Source of the DNA: Fibrobacter sp.
GTDB lineage: Bacteria; Fibrobacterota; Fibrobacteria; Fibrobacterales; Fibrobacteraceae
Reading direction: 5' to 3'
NCBI RefSeq assembly: GCF_017545445.1
Contig: NZ_JAFWOM010000004.1
Coordinates: 1 to 33,059, forward strand
Length of the DNA: 33,059 bases
Both the position numbers and the translations under genes were made by a program. Numbering within the stretch: position 1 is the stretch's first letter; each line of letters begins with the position of its first letter. The notes under the pieces are model-generated. The model was not told the DNA's origin. It did no database searches and was given only the letters and a program-made list of their open reading frames with translations. Of this stretch, positions 12,846 through 21,258 are shown in pieces.

Positions 12846-13577
12846 ATGCGTATAAACAAGTACATTTCTCTCAGTGGTTTCGCTAGCCGCCGTGCAGCAG
12901 ACGAACTCGTCGCAGAAGGTCGCGTTCAAGTGAACGGAGAAACCATCTCCGACCTCGGTCATCAAGTGGATGAAACGAAAGACCAAGTGACGATCGATGG
13001 CAAGCTCCTCAAAGTTTCCACGAACAAGAAAAGCAAAGTCATCATGTTGCATAAGCCCGCTGGTTGCGTCTGCACCAAAGACGATCCGCAAGGTCGCCGC
13101 ACAGTTTATGACTACTTGCCGCCAGGCTACCAGACGTTCAAATACGTCGGGCGACTCGACTTGCAGAGCCGCGGTCTATTGCTTTTCACCGACGATGGCG
13201 AATTGCTTTACCGCCTCACGCACCCGAGCTTCGAAGTGCCACGCAGTTACTACGTATGGACAACACGACCGCTCAGCGAATCAGCGGCCCAGCGACTTGT
13301 CGAAGGCGTAGATATCCGCGACCCCGAAGATCCGGACGCACCAGAAGAAATTGCATTTGCCACAGACGTTTATCTCGAAAACGGATTTGCAGAACTTGTG
13401 CTCATCGAAGGCAAGAACCGCGAAATCCGCCGCATGATGCGAGCTGTCGGTTACGAAATCCGCGACCTCAAGCGCGTAAGCTATTGCCAAATCCAGCTCG
13501 GCGACTTGCCCGCAGGCGAATACCGCGAACTTACTGCAAACGAACTCAACAAATTGCGACAAGCAGTGCATTTATAG
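12846..13577 (+). CDS. RsuA/RluB-family pseudouridine synthase
   Basis: A 243-residue enzyme with an N-terminal S4 RNA-binding domain (MRINKYISLSGFASRRAADE ... EGRVQVNGE) and a catalytic domain with GRLDLQSRGLLLFTDDGELL, where D105 is the catalytic aspartate. KNREIRRMMRAVGYEIRDLK is the typical C-terminal block. It converts uridine to pseudouridine in rRNA; length and order fit RluB/RluE/RsuA, which I cannot separate. The start codon directly follows a word-repeat with no ribosome binding site, and the TAG stop is also part of a repeat word. Confidence 0.93.
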   Translation: MRINKYISLSGFASRRAADELVAEGRVQVNGETISDLGHQVDETKDQVTIDGKLLKVSTNKKSKVIMLHKPAGCVCTKDDPQGRRTVYDYLPPGYQTFKYVGRLDLQSRGLLLFTDDGELLYRLTHPSFEVPRSYYVWTTRPLSESAAQRLVEGVDIRDPEDPDAPEEIAFATDVYLENGFAELVLIEGKNREIRRMMRAVGYEIRDLKRVSYCQIQLGDLPAGEYRELTANELNKLRQAVHL

Positions 13578-13843
13578 ACGAAAGAACGCCGCTATGCGGC
13601 TACAGACTAGAGACGAAAGACGAGAGAGAGGCGAGAGTCACATCGGCAAGTACGATTGCCGATATAACCGAGCCGAAAAGTTTTGACTCGAAGAGTAAAG
13701 ACGAGAGATTATAGCAATGTGCAACGAGCAAAAAATTTTTACTAGGCGGCGAAGCCGCGATTATTCCTCTCTCGTCTCTAGTCTCTCGTCTTTCGTCTAA
13801 TTAAACCTCATTACCTAACCACTAACCACCAACCACTAGCCAC
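13578..13843. repeat. Large intergenic word-repeat with GGCGGC-GAA-GCCGC core
   Basis: The left arm starts at the stop codon (ACGAAAGAACGCCGC...) and includes GACTAGAGACGAAAGACGAG (13604-13623). The core GGCGGC-GAA-GCCGC is at 13745-13758. The right arm, 13767-13798, consists of CTCTCGTCTCTAGTCTCTCG then TCTTTCGTCT, complementary to the left. A second word type, CTAACCACTAACCACCAACC, fills 13807-13843 up to the next start codon. Confidence 0.75.
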
Positions 13844-13844
13844 T

Positions 13845-14675
13845 TTGACAAAACGTACTCTCTACATCGGCGATGTGCACGGCTGTGCGGATGAACTTTC
13901 CGAGATGATCGACAAGTTCGGCTTCGTTCGTGGAAGCGATACGCTGTACCAGACCGGCGACATCATCAACAAAGGCCCCGACACGCTGCGTTCCATCCGC
14001 ATCGTCGAAGAACTCGGTATTTTGACCGTTCGCGGAAACCACGAGGAACACCTCGTCCGCATGATGGAAACTCCACAAAGCCAATGGACCGAAAAGCAAC
14101 GGAAACGATTCAAGGCGCTCTCGCTCGACGAATGGGTCTATATCCGCGATACCGTGAAGAATTGGCCGCTTTGGCGAGACACGCCGCATGCATTGCTCGT
14201 GCACGCAGGCCTTGAACCGGGCAAGACGCGTCTCGAAGACATGAGTCCCGAAGTGCTCCTTTCCATCCGTTATTGGAATGACAAGCCGTGGTTTGAACAA
14301 GTGAAGTGGGAAAAGAAAGTTGTCTTTGGACATTGGGCCAAGATGGGCTTTGTGAACATCCCCGGATTCATTGGTCTCGATTCCGGTTGCTGCTACGGCA
14401 AGGCTCTCACCGCCTGGTGCCCCGAAGAAGACAAGTTCTACACCGTCAAAGCACTCCGCGAATACACGCCCGTCAAAGACAAAGCGAAAGAATCCGAAGT
14501 CGCCCCCTGCAAAGTGCTTGGCGACAACACCCCCGATTCTATTCCGCCAAAAACGTTCGACGAAATCAAGGCACGCATCGCAAGCGGAGACATCGCCCGC
14601 AAAGACGAAACCACCGAAGAAAAAAACATCCGCGAAGCAAGCCCCTCCATCAGCGCCGAATGGGCGGGGTATTAG
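13845..14675 (+). CDS. ApaH/PP2A-like metallophosphoesterase
   Basis: A 276-residue metallophosphatase. The metal-binding motifs are in order: GDVHG (9-13), GDIINKGPDT (about 45-54), GNHEEH (about 66-71), HALLVHAGLEPG and FGHWAKMG, then IGLDSGCCYGKALTAW. This fits symmetrical Ap4A hydrolase or PrpE/serine-threonine phosphatase relatives. The C-terminal 60 residues are charged and low in structure (KDKAKESEV...). No ATG or GTG is available near the conserved start; TTG at 13845 is used, directly after a word-repeat and without a ribosome binding site. Confidence 0.85.
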   Translation: MTKRTLYIGDVHGCADELSEMIDKFGFVRGSDTLYQTGDIINKGPDTLRSIRIVEELGILTVRGNHEEHLVRMMETPQSQWTEKQRKRFKALSLDEWVYIRDTVKNWPLWRDTPHALLVHAGLEPGKTRLEDMSPEVLLSIRYWNDKPWFEQVKWEKKVVFGHWAKMGFVNIPGFIGLDSGCCYGKALTAWCPEEDKFYTVKALREYTPVKDKAKESEVAPCKVLGDNTPDSIPPKTFDEIKARIASGDIARKDETTEEKNIREASPSISAEWAGY

Positions 14676-14800
14676 CGCCTACGGCGCAGTAAACAGTAGA
14701 CAGTAGGCAGTAGACAGGATTAGTTTGGCGGCAAAGCCGCGATTATAAAAAAACTTCCTACTTCCTACCGCCTACTTCCTACTAACCACTAACCACCAAC
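14676..14800. repeat. Intergenic word-repeat with GGCGGC-AAA-GCCGC core
   Basis: The left arm, 14683-14717, repeats CAGTAGACAGTAGGCAGTAG. The core GGCGGC-AAA-GCCGC is at 14727-14740, followed by GATTATAA. The right arm, 14754-14800, repeats CTTCCTACCGCCTACTTCCT and AACCACC, largely complementary to the left arm. Confidence 0.75.
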
Positions 14801-14812
14801 CACTCTAATTTC

Positions 14813-14820
14813 TATCTTTA
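14813..14820 (+). promoter_or_regulatory. -10-like element of nadA
   Basis: TATCTTTA in TTTCTATCTTTACAC lies 27 bp before the nadA start, a variant of the TAnnTTTG pattern recurring here. Confidence 0.45.
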
Positions 14821-14847
14821 CACTAGGCATTTAACCACGGAACAACA

Positions 14848-15861
14848 ATGACAGCAGAAGAACTTTACAATCGTCTCAAGTCCGTCAAGCCGGGCGCAGC
14901 CCTTTGCACCTACACTATGGAAAAGGTGGAAAAGATGCTCCCGCTCATCAACGAAATCAACGAGCTCAAAAAGCAGCAGGACACCGTTATCCTCGCCCAC
15001 AGCTACTGCGCTCCTGAAATTCTTTTGGGCGTTGCCGACTTCACGGGCGATAGCTTTAAGCTCAGCAAGGACGCCACCACAGTCCAGCAAAAGACGATCC
15101 TCTTCTCTGCAGTGCGTTTCATGGGCGAAACCGCCAAGATTTTGAACCCGCAGAAGGATGTGATTATCCCGGGCCCGCTTACAGGTTGTAGCCTCGCCGA
15201 TTCCATTACCGGCAAGGACGTCGAAGAACTCCGCAAGCAAAATCCGGACTACACGTTTGTCTGCTACATCAACACGACTGCCGACGTGAAGGCCGCCTGC
15301 GACGTCTGCGTGACTAGCGGTAACGTGATGCACATCGTCGAAACGATTCCGTCCGACAAGATTTTCTTTGTGCCAGACGCCCTCATGGGTCAGAACATCA
15401 TCGACGAAATGAAGCGTCGCGGTGTCAGGAAGGACATCAAGCTCTATAACGGTTGCTGCTACGTTCACGAAAACTACGACCCGGACTTGATCCAGTTCTT
15501 CCGTAGCCAAAACCCGAATCTCAAGGTGATTAGCCACCCGGAATGCAACCCGTCTGTCGCCATGCTCAGCGACTACGTCGGAAGCACCGGTCAGATGGTG
15601 AGCTACATCAACCAACAGCCCAAAGACAGCTGCATTTTGCTCCTCACGGAATGCGGTCTCAACGCACGCATGCACTACGAGCACCCCGATATGAACTTTA
15701 TTGGTAGTTGCTGCATGTGCAAGTACATGAAGTCGAACTCGCTCGAAAACATCTTGGAAGCACTTCGTCACCCCGAAAAGGCAGAGCACATTTCGCTTGA
15801 CGAAGGCGTACGCGTGAAGGCCAAGAAGTGCATCGACGCGATGTTCAAATACGCAGAATAA
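14848..15861 (+). CDS. nadA: Quinolinate synthase NadA
   Basis: A 337-residue NadA, the 4Fe-4S enzyme that condenses iminoaspartate with dihydroxyacetone phosphate to quinolinate in NAD synthesis. Typical segments seen are VILAHSYCAPEIL, VADFTGDSFKLSKDA, RFMGETAKILNP, the repeated GCCYVHENYDPDL, HPECNPSVAML and ECGLNARMHYEHPDMNF. Cysteines in the PLTGCSLAD, HPEC and GSCCMCKYM regions include the cluster ligands. No nadB or nadC is adjacent. It has its own promoter element. Confidence 0.96.
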   Translation: MTAEELYNRLKSVKPGAALCTYTMEKVEKMLPLINEINELKKQQDTVILAHSYCAPEILLGVADFTGDSFKLSKDATTVQQKTILFSAVRFMGETAKILNPQKDVIIPGPLTGCSLADSITGKDVEELRKQNPDYTFVCYINTTADVKAACDVCVTSGNVMHIVETIPSDKIFFVPDALMGQNIIDEMKRRGVRKDIKLYNGCCYVHENYDPDLIQFFRSQNPNLKVISHPECNPSVAMLSDYVGSTGQMVSYINQQPKDSCILLLTECGLNARMHYEHPDMNFIGSCCMCKYMKSNSLENILEALRHPEKAEHISLDEGVRVKAKKCIDAMFKYAE

Positions 15862-15907
15862 CCCACTATAATAAATTACAGTTCACAACAAGCGGCCATC
15901 AAAATTC

Positions 15908-15915
15908 TATCTTTA
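15908..15915 (+). promoter_or_regulatory. -10-like element of the 15958 gene
   Basis: TATCTTTA in ATTCTATCTTTATTG lies 42 bp before the ATG at 15958, same pattern as before nadA. Confidence 0.4.
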
Positions 15916-15957
15916 TTGCAACTCTATTGGGATACAAAATTCTTGGGGGTAAAAAAG

Positions 15958-16638
15958 ATGAAAAAAATTTTATTGGCCGTCGTTTTATTGTGCGCCACAG
16001 CTTTCGCTCAGCCAGACGGTAGTGATTTTACCTACTGGCCGCGTTCCTATTTTGCAAGCATCGGTTTCGGAGTCATCGCCAACCGTGGTGATTTTTTTGA
16101 CAAAACCCTAAAAATCAAGGGTGATGACGACATAACAGAAACAGTCAATTTGCCCCAAACCAAAGTCCTCATGTCCCCCAACTACAACATTGGCGTGAAC
16201 ATTCGAGAATTTTCACTTGCAGCAACATTCCAGTACTGGTCTATGAACGTCGCCATTAACAACCTTCCAAATAATATCTCAGAACAAAAAATGCGTTTTT
16301 GGAGATTGGGAGCGGATTTCACTTACAACTTTTTCTACCCCGAATTTTTTCAAGTCGGTGTAGGCCTTGGATACTCATTCTCTTCGCTAAATATCAAGGA
16401 TAATGCGACAAGCACAGAATTGGGACTCACAGATTCAGAACTAATGGGTTCATCAATCGCACTCCTCACAAACGTACGTTATTACATTACGGATTTCTTT
16501 TGCCTAAATCCGTCTTTGCACTTTTACGAGACTTGGTATAAAGCAGTCAATACAAAAAATGCAGGGACTCAGGATTTAAAAAGTTACGTATGGCAAACTT
16601 ACATAGCCATATCCATGAACTTAATGGTCCAGTTTTAA
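15958..16638 (+). CDS. Secreted outer-membrane beta-barrel-like protein
   Basis: A 226-residue protein with a clear signal peptide, MKKILLAVVLLCATAFAQP, cleaved after about residue 17. The mature part alternates aromatic and polar residues in short strands (YFASIGFGVIANRGDFF, FQVGVGLGYSFSSLNIK) and ends in ...SMNLMVQF with a terminal Phe, all typical of outer-membrane barrels. GGGGGT and an A-run before the ATG at 15958 support this start over an upstream in-frame one. cstA follows after 22 bp, so they may be co-transcribed. Specific function unknown. Confidence 0.8.
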   Translation: MKKILLAVVLLCATAFAQPDGSDFTYWPRSYFASIGFGVIANRGDFFDKTLKIKGDDDITETVNLPQTKVLMSPNYNIGVNIREFSLAATFQYWSMNVAINNLPNNISEQKMRFWRLGADFTYNFFYPEFFQVGVGLGYSFSSLNIKDNATSTELGLTDSELMGSSIALLTNVRYYITDFFCLNPSLHFYETWYKAVNTKNAGTQDLKSYVWQTYIAISMNLMVQF

Positions 16639-16660
16639 TTAACTAAAGAAGGCACAAAAA

Positions 16661-18196
16661 ATGATAACATTCCTAATTGGTGTTGCAATCCTCATCATTG
16701 GATATTTCACCTACGGCAAGTTTGTTGAACGTGTATTCGGCCCCGATGACCGCAAGACTCCGGCGCTTGCGAATCCGGATGGCGTTGACCGCGTCCCGAT
16801 GCCGCACTGGAAAAACGTTCTCATTCAACTTTTGAACATTGCCGGCATCGGCCCCGTGATCGGCGTGATTTTAGGCATCAAGTTCGGCGCCATCGTGTTT
16901 ATACTGCTTCCGCTCGGCAACGTGCTCGGCGGGGCGGTACACGACTACTTTAGCGGCATGGTAAGCATGCGCAACAACGGTTACAACGTGCCTGCCCTTT
17001 CCCGCAAGTTCTTGGGCAAGGGGCCTGCTAAGGTTGTGATGACACTGATTTCGGTGGCGCTCATCCTCGTCGGTGCGGTGTTCACCAACACGCCGGCAGC
17101 ACTCGTGAACACACCTATTCTCGCCGGTAGCCACGTTTCGCCGACACTATTCTGGATTGCGGTCGCCGTCATCTTCGCTTATTACTTCGTAAGCACGTTC
17201 TTCCCGATTGACAAGATTATCGGTCGTATCTACCCAGTTTTCGGTGCTCTTTTGATTCTCGCTTCGCTTGCGATTTTCATAGGCATTGTCCCGAACTTGA
17301 ACGTTCTCGATGAATTCTGCTTCAGCGATATCATGAGCAACTTCCACAAGCATCCGGCAGGCCAACCGATTATCCCAATGCTCTTCGTGACGATTGCATG
17401 CGGCATCATCAGCGGATTCCACAGCACGCAAAGCCCGCTCGTCGCCCGCACTGAAGTCACCGAAAAGACAGGTCGCCAGACGTTCTACGGCATGATGATT
17501 ATCGAAGGTTTGATTGGTATGATTTGGGCTGCCGGCGGCATGTTCATTTATCACCAGATGCCGGAACTTTTGACAGGCGCTTCAGGCGTGAAAGTTTTGA
17601 GCGTTCTCGTTTCGACCGTAATTCCCTGGGCACCGATTTCGATTCTCGTGGTTGTGGGCGTGATTATCCTTGCAATTACCAGCGGCGATACAAGCCTCAG
17701 AAGCCTCCGCCTCACTATCGCAGAACTCACGGGACTCGAACAGACCTCAGTGCGGAACCGCTTGATTCTCACTGTTCCGATGTTTGCTCTCTGCGCTGTG
17801 ATTATTTTCTGGAGCAACTTGAACCCCGAAGGATTCAACATCTTGTGGAATTACTTTAGCTGGAGCAACCAGCTCATGGCCGTTTGCAGTTTGAGCGTTG
17901 CTGTAGTTTATCTCCGCAGCAAAAAGAAGAACTTCTGGATAGCACTGATTCCGTGCATGTTCATGACGTTCATCACGACGGATTACATTCTCTGGGTAAG
18001 CCCCGAAAACCTCAAAGGTGCTCCGCTCGGATTTGGGCTTGACTACAAGACAGCACTCGTAATCGCACTCCATGATGCCGCCATTCTCGGATTCCTGCTT
18101 TGCACTCGCGGTAAAACGCTTACCAAGATGGAAGGTTTCGATCCTGACGTTTGGAATCCGGAACTGGACGAAGGGAAAATTCCCAAGGCAAAATAA
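16661..18196 (+). CDS. cstA: CstA-family carbon starvation protein (pyruvate/peptide transporter)
   Basis: A 511-residue integral membrane protein with about 13 hydrophobic segments. Family blocks seen are HWKNVLIQLLNIAGIGPVIG, GGAVHDYFSGMVSMRNNG, and FHSTQSPLVARTEVTEKTGR. It is shorter than E. coli CstA (about 700 residues) and matches the compact CstA forms found in many anaerobes. Family members move pyruvate, or peptides during carbon starvation, across the inner membrane. AAGAAGG precedes the ATG. The end, EGFDPDVWNPELDEGKIPKA, is cytosolic and acidic. Confidence 0.93.
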   Translation: MITFLIGVAILIIGYFTYGKFVERVFGPDDRKTPALANPDGVDRVPMPHWKNVLIQLLNIAGIGPVIGVILGIKFGAIVFILLPLGNVLGGAVHDYFSGMVSMRNNGYNVPALSRKFLGKGPAKVVMTLISVALILVGAVFTNTPAALVNTPILAGSHVSPTLFWIAVAVIFAYYFVSTFFPIDKIIGRIYPVFGALLILASLAIFIGIVPNLNVLDEFCFSDIMSNFHKHPAGQPIIPMLFVTIACGIISGFHSTQSPLVARTEVTEKTGRQTFYGMMIIEGLIGMIWAAGGMFIYHQMPELLTGASGVKVLSVLVSTVIPWAPISILVVVGVIILAITSGDTSLRSLRLTIAELTGLEQTSVRNRLILTVPMFALCAVIIFWSNLNPEGFNILWNYFSWSNQLMAVCSLSVAVVYLRSKKKNFWIALIPCMFMTFITTDYILWVSPENLKGAPLGFGLDYKTALVIALHDAAILGFLLCTRGKTLTKMEGFDPDVWNPELDEGKIPKAK

Positions 18197-18251
18197 GCAT
18201 TTCATAGCACATTGCATATTACAATCAATGCATGAACAATCCACAACAAAT

Positions 18252-18283
18252 AAAGGAGATGCCCGACTAAATCGGGCATGACA
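18252..18283. repeat. Interspersed hairpin repeat overlapping the recD2 start
   Basis: AAAGGAG then ATGCCCGA (18259-18266), loop CTAAA, TCGGGCAT (18272-18279), then GAC. The 8-bp arms are perfect. The same layout with different arm bases occurs at 25442-25473 (ATGCCGGC / GCCGGCAT, flanked by AAAGGCG and GACA). The ATG of recD2 is the end of the right arm. Confidence 0.8.
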
Positions 18284-20428
18284 ACGGTTGTGGTCATAAA
18301 AGGCAACATAAAATCCATCACGTACCATAACCCGCAAAACGGGTTTACCGTGATGCGTCTTAACGACATCGAAAGCAAAAAAGTTGTTGTCGTCACGGGT
18401 TCTTTTCCGGCGTTTCAGGCAGGCGAATCCATCTCTATCGAGGGCACTTGGGGCAGCCACCCCAAATACGGCAAGCAATTTCAAGCAACCTCTTTTGAAT
18501 ACCTCACAACAGAAGATAACGATATCGTCGAATATCTTGCAAGTGGACAATTCCCGGGAGTCGGGCAAAAAATTGCCGAACGCATTGTCGAAGCTTTTGG
18601 CGACAAGACCGCCGACATTCTCGACAATGACCCAGACAAATTCCGTGAAGTCAAAATCAAGGGATTTCCGGCAAGAAAAGTCGAAGCTTTCCTTGCACGT
18701 TGGCAAGAGGCAAGGCACAGCCGCGAAACAATGCTGTTCTTGTACAAGCACGAAATTGTCGGCAGTGTAGCAAAACGCCTTTGGAACAAGTTCGGGCAAG
18801 CGACGATCGAACGCATCACGCAGAACCCGTACATGCTCTGCGAAGAAGTTTGGGGTATTGGATTTTTAAAGGCCGACGAAATCGCACAAAAAGTAGGATT
18901 CCCCAAAGACAGCCCCGAACGGTTCCAAGCGGCATTGCTTTACACGCTCCAAGAATCCTCCGTGAGCGACGGGCATGTATTCTTGCCCAAAAACGTTCTC
19001 TTGGAACGCACATTCCGCAATTTGCGGTTGCTGCCAGACGACGACGGCCCCATCAACACGCTCCTCGACGAATTCGAAAAAGCAAGCGAAATCGGACGCA
19101 TCAAGCGAGAAGGCGACGACTGCTATTTTCCGCCGCTCTACAATGCAGAACAGCGAATCGCAGACAACATCAAGCTCCGTCTCCGCTACAACGAACTTGA
19201 AATCGACAACTTCGAAAACGACCTCGCGCAGTGGGAACGCGAGCACAAGTTCAGCTTTGACCCGATTCAAAGACGAGCCATCCAAATGGCGCTTTCGCGA
19301 AAGATTTCGATTATCACAGGCGGCCCAGGCACAGGCAAGACGACGATTCTCAAAGGGATTCTCTATCTCGCCCGCCAAATGGAAGAATGCGTAAGCCTCA
19401 CGGCCCCCACCGGACGCGCAGCCAAGCGCATGGGCGAATGCTGCGGCGAAAAAGCACGCACAATCCACCGGTTACTCGAAGTCGATCCGATTTCGGGCAA
19501 GTTCCACCGCGACGAAAGCAACAAGCTCCAATGCAATTTGCTCATCGTCGATGAATTCAGTATGGTCGATACGTGGCTTGCCGCCTCGCTCCTCGAAGCA
19601 ACACCGCTCAATGCACGAATCGTTCTCGTGGGCGACGCTGACCAGCTCCCCAGCGTGGGGCCTGGCAACGTGCTGAATGATTTATTACGTTGCACGCAAA
19701 TTCCGAGCACGCGGCTCCAGCATATTTTCCGCCAAGCAAGCGGTAACGACATCGCCGACAAAGCGGCCAAAATCAACCAAGGCATTTGCCCCTCGCCTAT
19801 CGAAGGTCCTAATTTCCACTTTTTACCCTACGAAACCGCCGACGAAGCCAAAGACCTCATCGCACGCCTCGTCACATACGGCATCAAAGAAAAAATCGAC
19901 ATCGACACGCAAGAGATGCAACTCCTTACGCCCATGCGCAAAGGCCCTCTCGGCATCTACGAGCTGAACACATTCCTGCAAAACCTACTCAACCCCGATA
20001 AAGAACGAATTAAAATTGCAAGCAACAACTGGAGCACGGGCGACCGCGTGATGCAAATCCGCAACAACTACGACAAGAACGTGTTTAACGGCGACGTGGG
20101 CATCATCTACAAAATCGGCAAGGAAAGCAAAAAAATCACCGTCTTTTACGACGACAAGACCGTCGATTACGAACCCGACGAAGTCGAAGAACTCATCCTC
20201 GCCTATGCCTGTACCATCCACAAAAGCCAAGGCAGCGAATACCCCGCCGTCATCGTCGTACTCGATTCAAGCCACAGCATCATGCTGCAGCGGAACCTCA
20301 TCTACACCGCCATCACGCGAGCGAAAGGCCACGTATGGATTCTATCTGCACCCGGCGCGTTCTACCAAGCCGTGCGCAACAACCGCAGCACAAGGCGTTA
20401 CACGCGACTTACCGAAAAGTTGACGTGA
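18278..20428 (+). CDS. recD2: RecD2-type ATP-dependent DNA helicase
   Basis: A 716-residue SF1B helicase of the RecD2 class (RecD-like without RecBC). The N-terminal OB part GNIKSITYHNPQNGFTVMRL and helix-hairpin-helix repeats (SGQFPGVGQKIAERIVEAFG; NPYMLCEEVWGIGFLKADEI) precede the motor. Walker A is GGPGTGKTT (about 348-356), Walker B is LLIVDEFSMVDTW, motif III is GDADQLPSVGPGNVL, and the C-terminal motif is CTIHKSQGSEYPAVIVV with AITRAKG. It unwinds DNA 5' to 3' in repair. The start codon comes from an interspersed repeat, and the only ribosome binding site, AAAGGAG, is about 20 bp upstream, across the hairpin. Confidence 0.95.
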   Translation: MTTVVVIKGNIKSITYHNPQNGFTVMRLNDIESKKVVVVTGSFPAFQAGESISIEGTWGSHPKYGKQFQATSFEYLTTEDNDIVEYLASGQFPGVGQKIAERIVEAFGDKTADILDNDPDKFREVKIKGFPARKVEAFLARWQEARHSRETMLFLYKHEIVGSVAKRLWNKFGQATIERITQNPYMLCEEVWGIGFLKADEIAQKVGFPKDSPERFQAALLYTLQESSVSDGHVFLPKNVLLERTFRNLRLLPDDDGPINTLLDEFEKASEIGRIKREGDDCYFPPLYNAEQRIADNIKLRLRYNELEIDNFENDLAQWEREHKFSFDPIQRRAIQMALSRKISIITGGPGTGKTTILKGILYLARQMEECVSLTAPTGRAAKRMGECCGEKARTIHRLLEVDPISGKFHRDESNKLQCNLLIVDEFSMVDTWLAASLLEATPLNARIVLVGDADQLPSVGPGNVLNDLLRCTQIPSTRLQHIFRQASGNDIADKAAKINQGICPSPIEGPNFHFLPYETADEAKDLIARLVTYGIKEKIDIDTQEMQLLTPMRKGPLGIYELNTFLQNLLNPDKERIKIASNNWSTGDRVMQIRNNYDKNVFNGDVGIIYKIGKESKKITVFYDDKTVDYEPDEVEELILAYACTIHKSQGSEYPAVIVVLDSSHSIMLQRNLIYTAITRAKGHVWILSAPGAFYQAVRNNRSTRRYTRLTEKLT

Positions 20429-20447
20429 GGTCCGATTCTCAATCTTT

Positions 20448-21257
20448 TTAAAAGACAAAGCCTACAGACAAATTCGTTTCAAAGAAAATATTTTCAAGCA
20501 AGCGAGTGTAAATAAACTTGTTACTAGCACTCACGTTTATTTCATCCATGAATTGAGGCTTTTTCACAAAACGACCAAAATTTATTTCTGTACCCCAGAA
20601 AAAACGAGTCCCAATAAATCTCGTTCCAAAGCCAACCACAGCAGCAAGGCCATTTTGATTCCGATTAAAAATCCGTCCTTGATCTGTCGGGTCGGTAAGA
20701 TCCGCTACATAAAAAACAGGATCCATTCGCAACTGCAAAAATAATTCCATTTGGGATTTCTGTCCAATTTCATGATTGCCACCAGCCGCATCAATAACTT
20801 GAGTCGTTCCCGAATTTCGACGTCCAAAATACCACCGAAGCATCAAGGGAATCGAAAAGGCATCCATTTCACCTTCGACATCCGTATAACTAGCAATATT
20901 TTTTTTAGAAAAACTAGAATAACTAAATCGTGCCGAAACACTCCAAAAATCGGCAAACAAATATTCATACGTTATCCCAGGAGCCAAATTCTGAGCTACA
21001 AGTTCCGCATATAACCGATGCCTTGTATATGGAGGAACACTCAAGTCAGACGGGTTATCGAGCGTCTGAGCTTCTGACACCGTCGTATTATAAGCAGGGG
21101 ATGCTTCCTTAGGCTCATCATCAACATACGTTACCTTATGCGTGTCCACATAAAGCGTGTCCGATTTACTCAACTTTGACGTTGAAGAATCCCATCCAAC
21201 GGCAAATGCAACCGACACCGAAAAAAGAATCGAAAAAAACAAGCAATATTTTTTCAT
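20448..21257 (-). CDS. Envelope protein with DT[VI]YV motif, barrel-like (third of three)
   Basis: A 269-residue protein with signal peptide MKKYCLFFSILFSVSVAFAVG. The mature N-terminus has SKSDTLYVDTHKVTYVDDE, a short form of the DTVYV motif of its two neighbours. The rest is strand-rich with aromatic alternation (YEYLFADFWSVSARFSYSSF; NLSVGFVF at the C-terminus ending in Phe), as in outer-membrane barrels. It starts 1 bp after the preceding gene ends, so it is the last of a three-gene minus-strand operon. No known family recognised. Confidence 0.75.
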   Translation of the reverse strand: MKKYCLFFSILFSVSVAFAVGWDSSTSKLSKSDTLYVDTHKVTYVDDEPKEASPAYNTTVSEAQTLDNPSDLSVPPYTRHRLYAELVAQNLAPGITYEYLFADFWSVSARFSYSSFSKKNIASYTDVEGEMDAFSIPLMLRWYFGRRNSGTTQVIDAAGGNHEIGQKSQMELFLQLRMDPVFYVADLTDPTDQGRIFNRNQNGLAAVVGFGTRFIGTRFFWGTEINFGRFVKKPQFMDEINVSASNKFIYTRLLENIFFETNLSVGFVF

Positions 21258-21258
21258 A

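Noticed and set aside
13578..13843. Small RNA or tRNA gene in the gap
   Set aside because: No tRNA cloverleaf or conserved RNA motif seen; the gap is explained by word-repeats.
14818..15789. A 323-codon minus-strand open frame opposite nadA
   Set aside because: Antisense shadow of a well-conserved NadA; no motif of its own.
17747..18799. A 350-codon minus-strand open frame across cstA and recD2
   Set aside because: It spans the antisense of two recognised genes and includes an intergenic repeat; no family signal.
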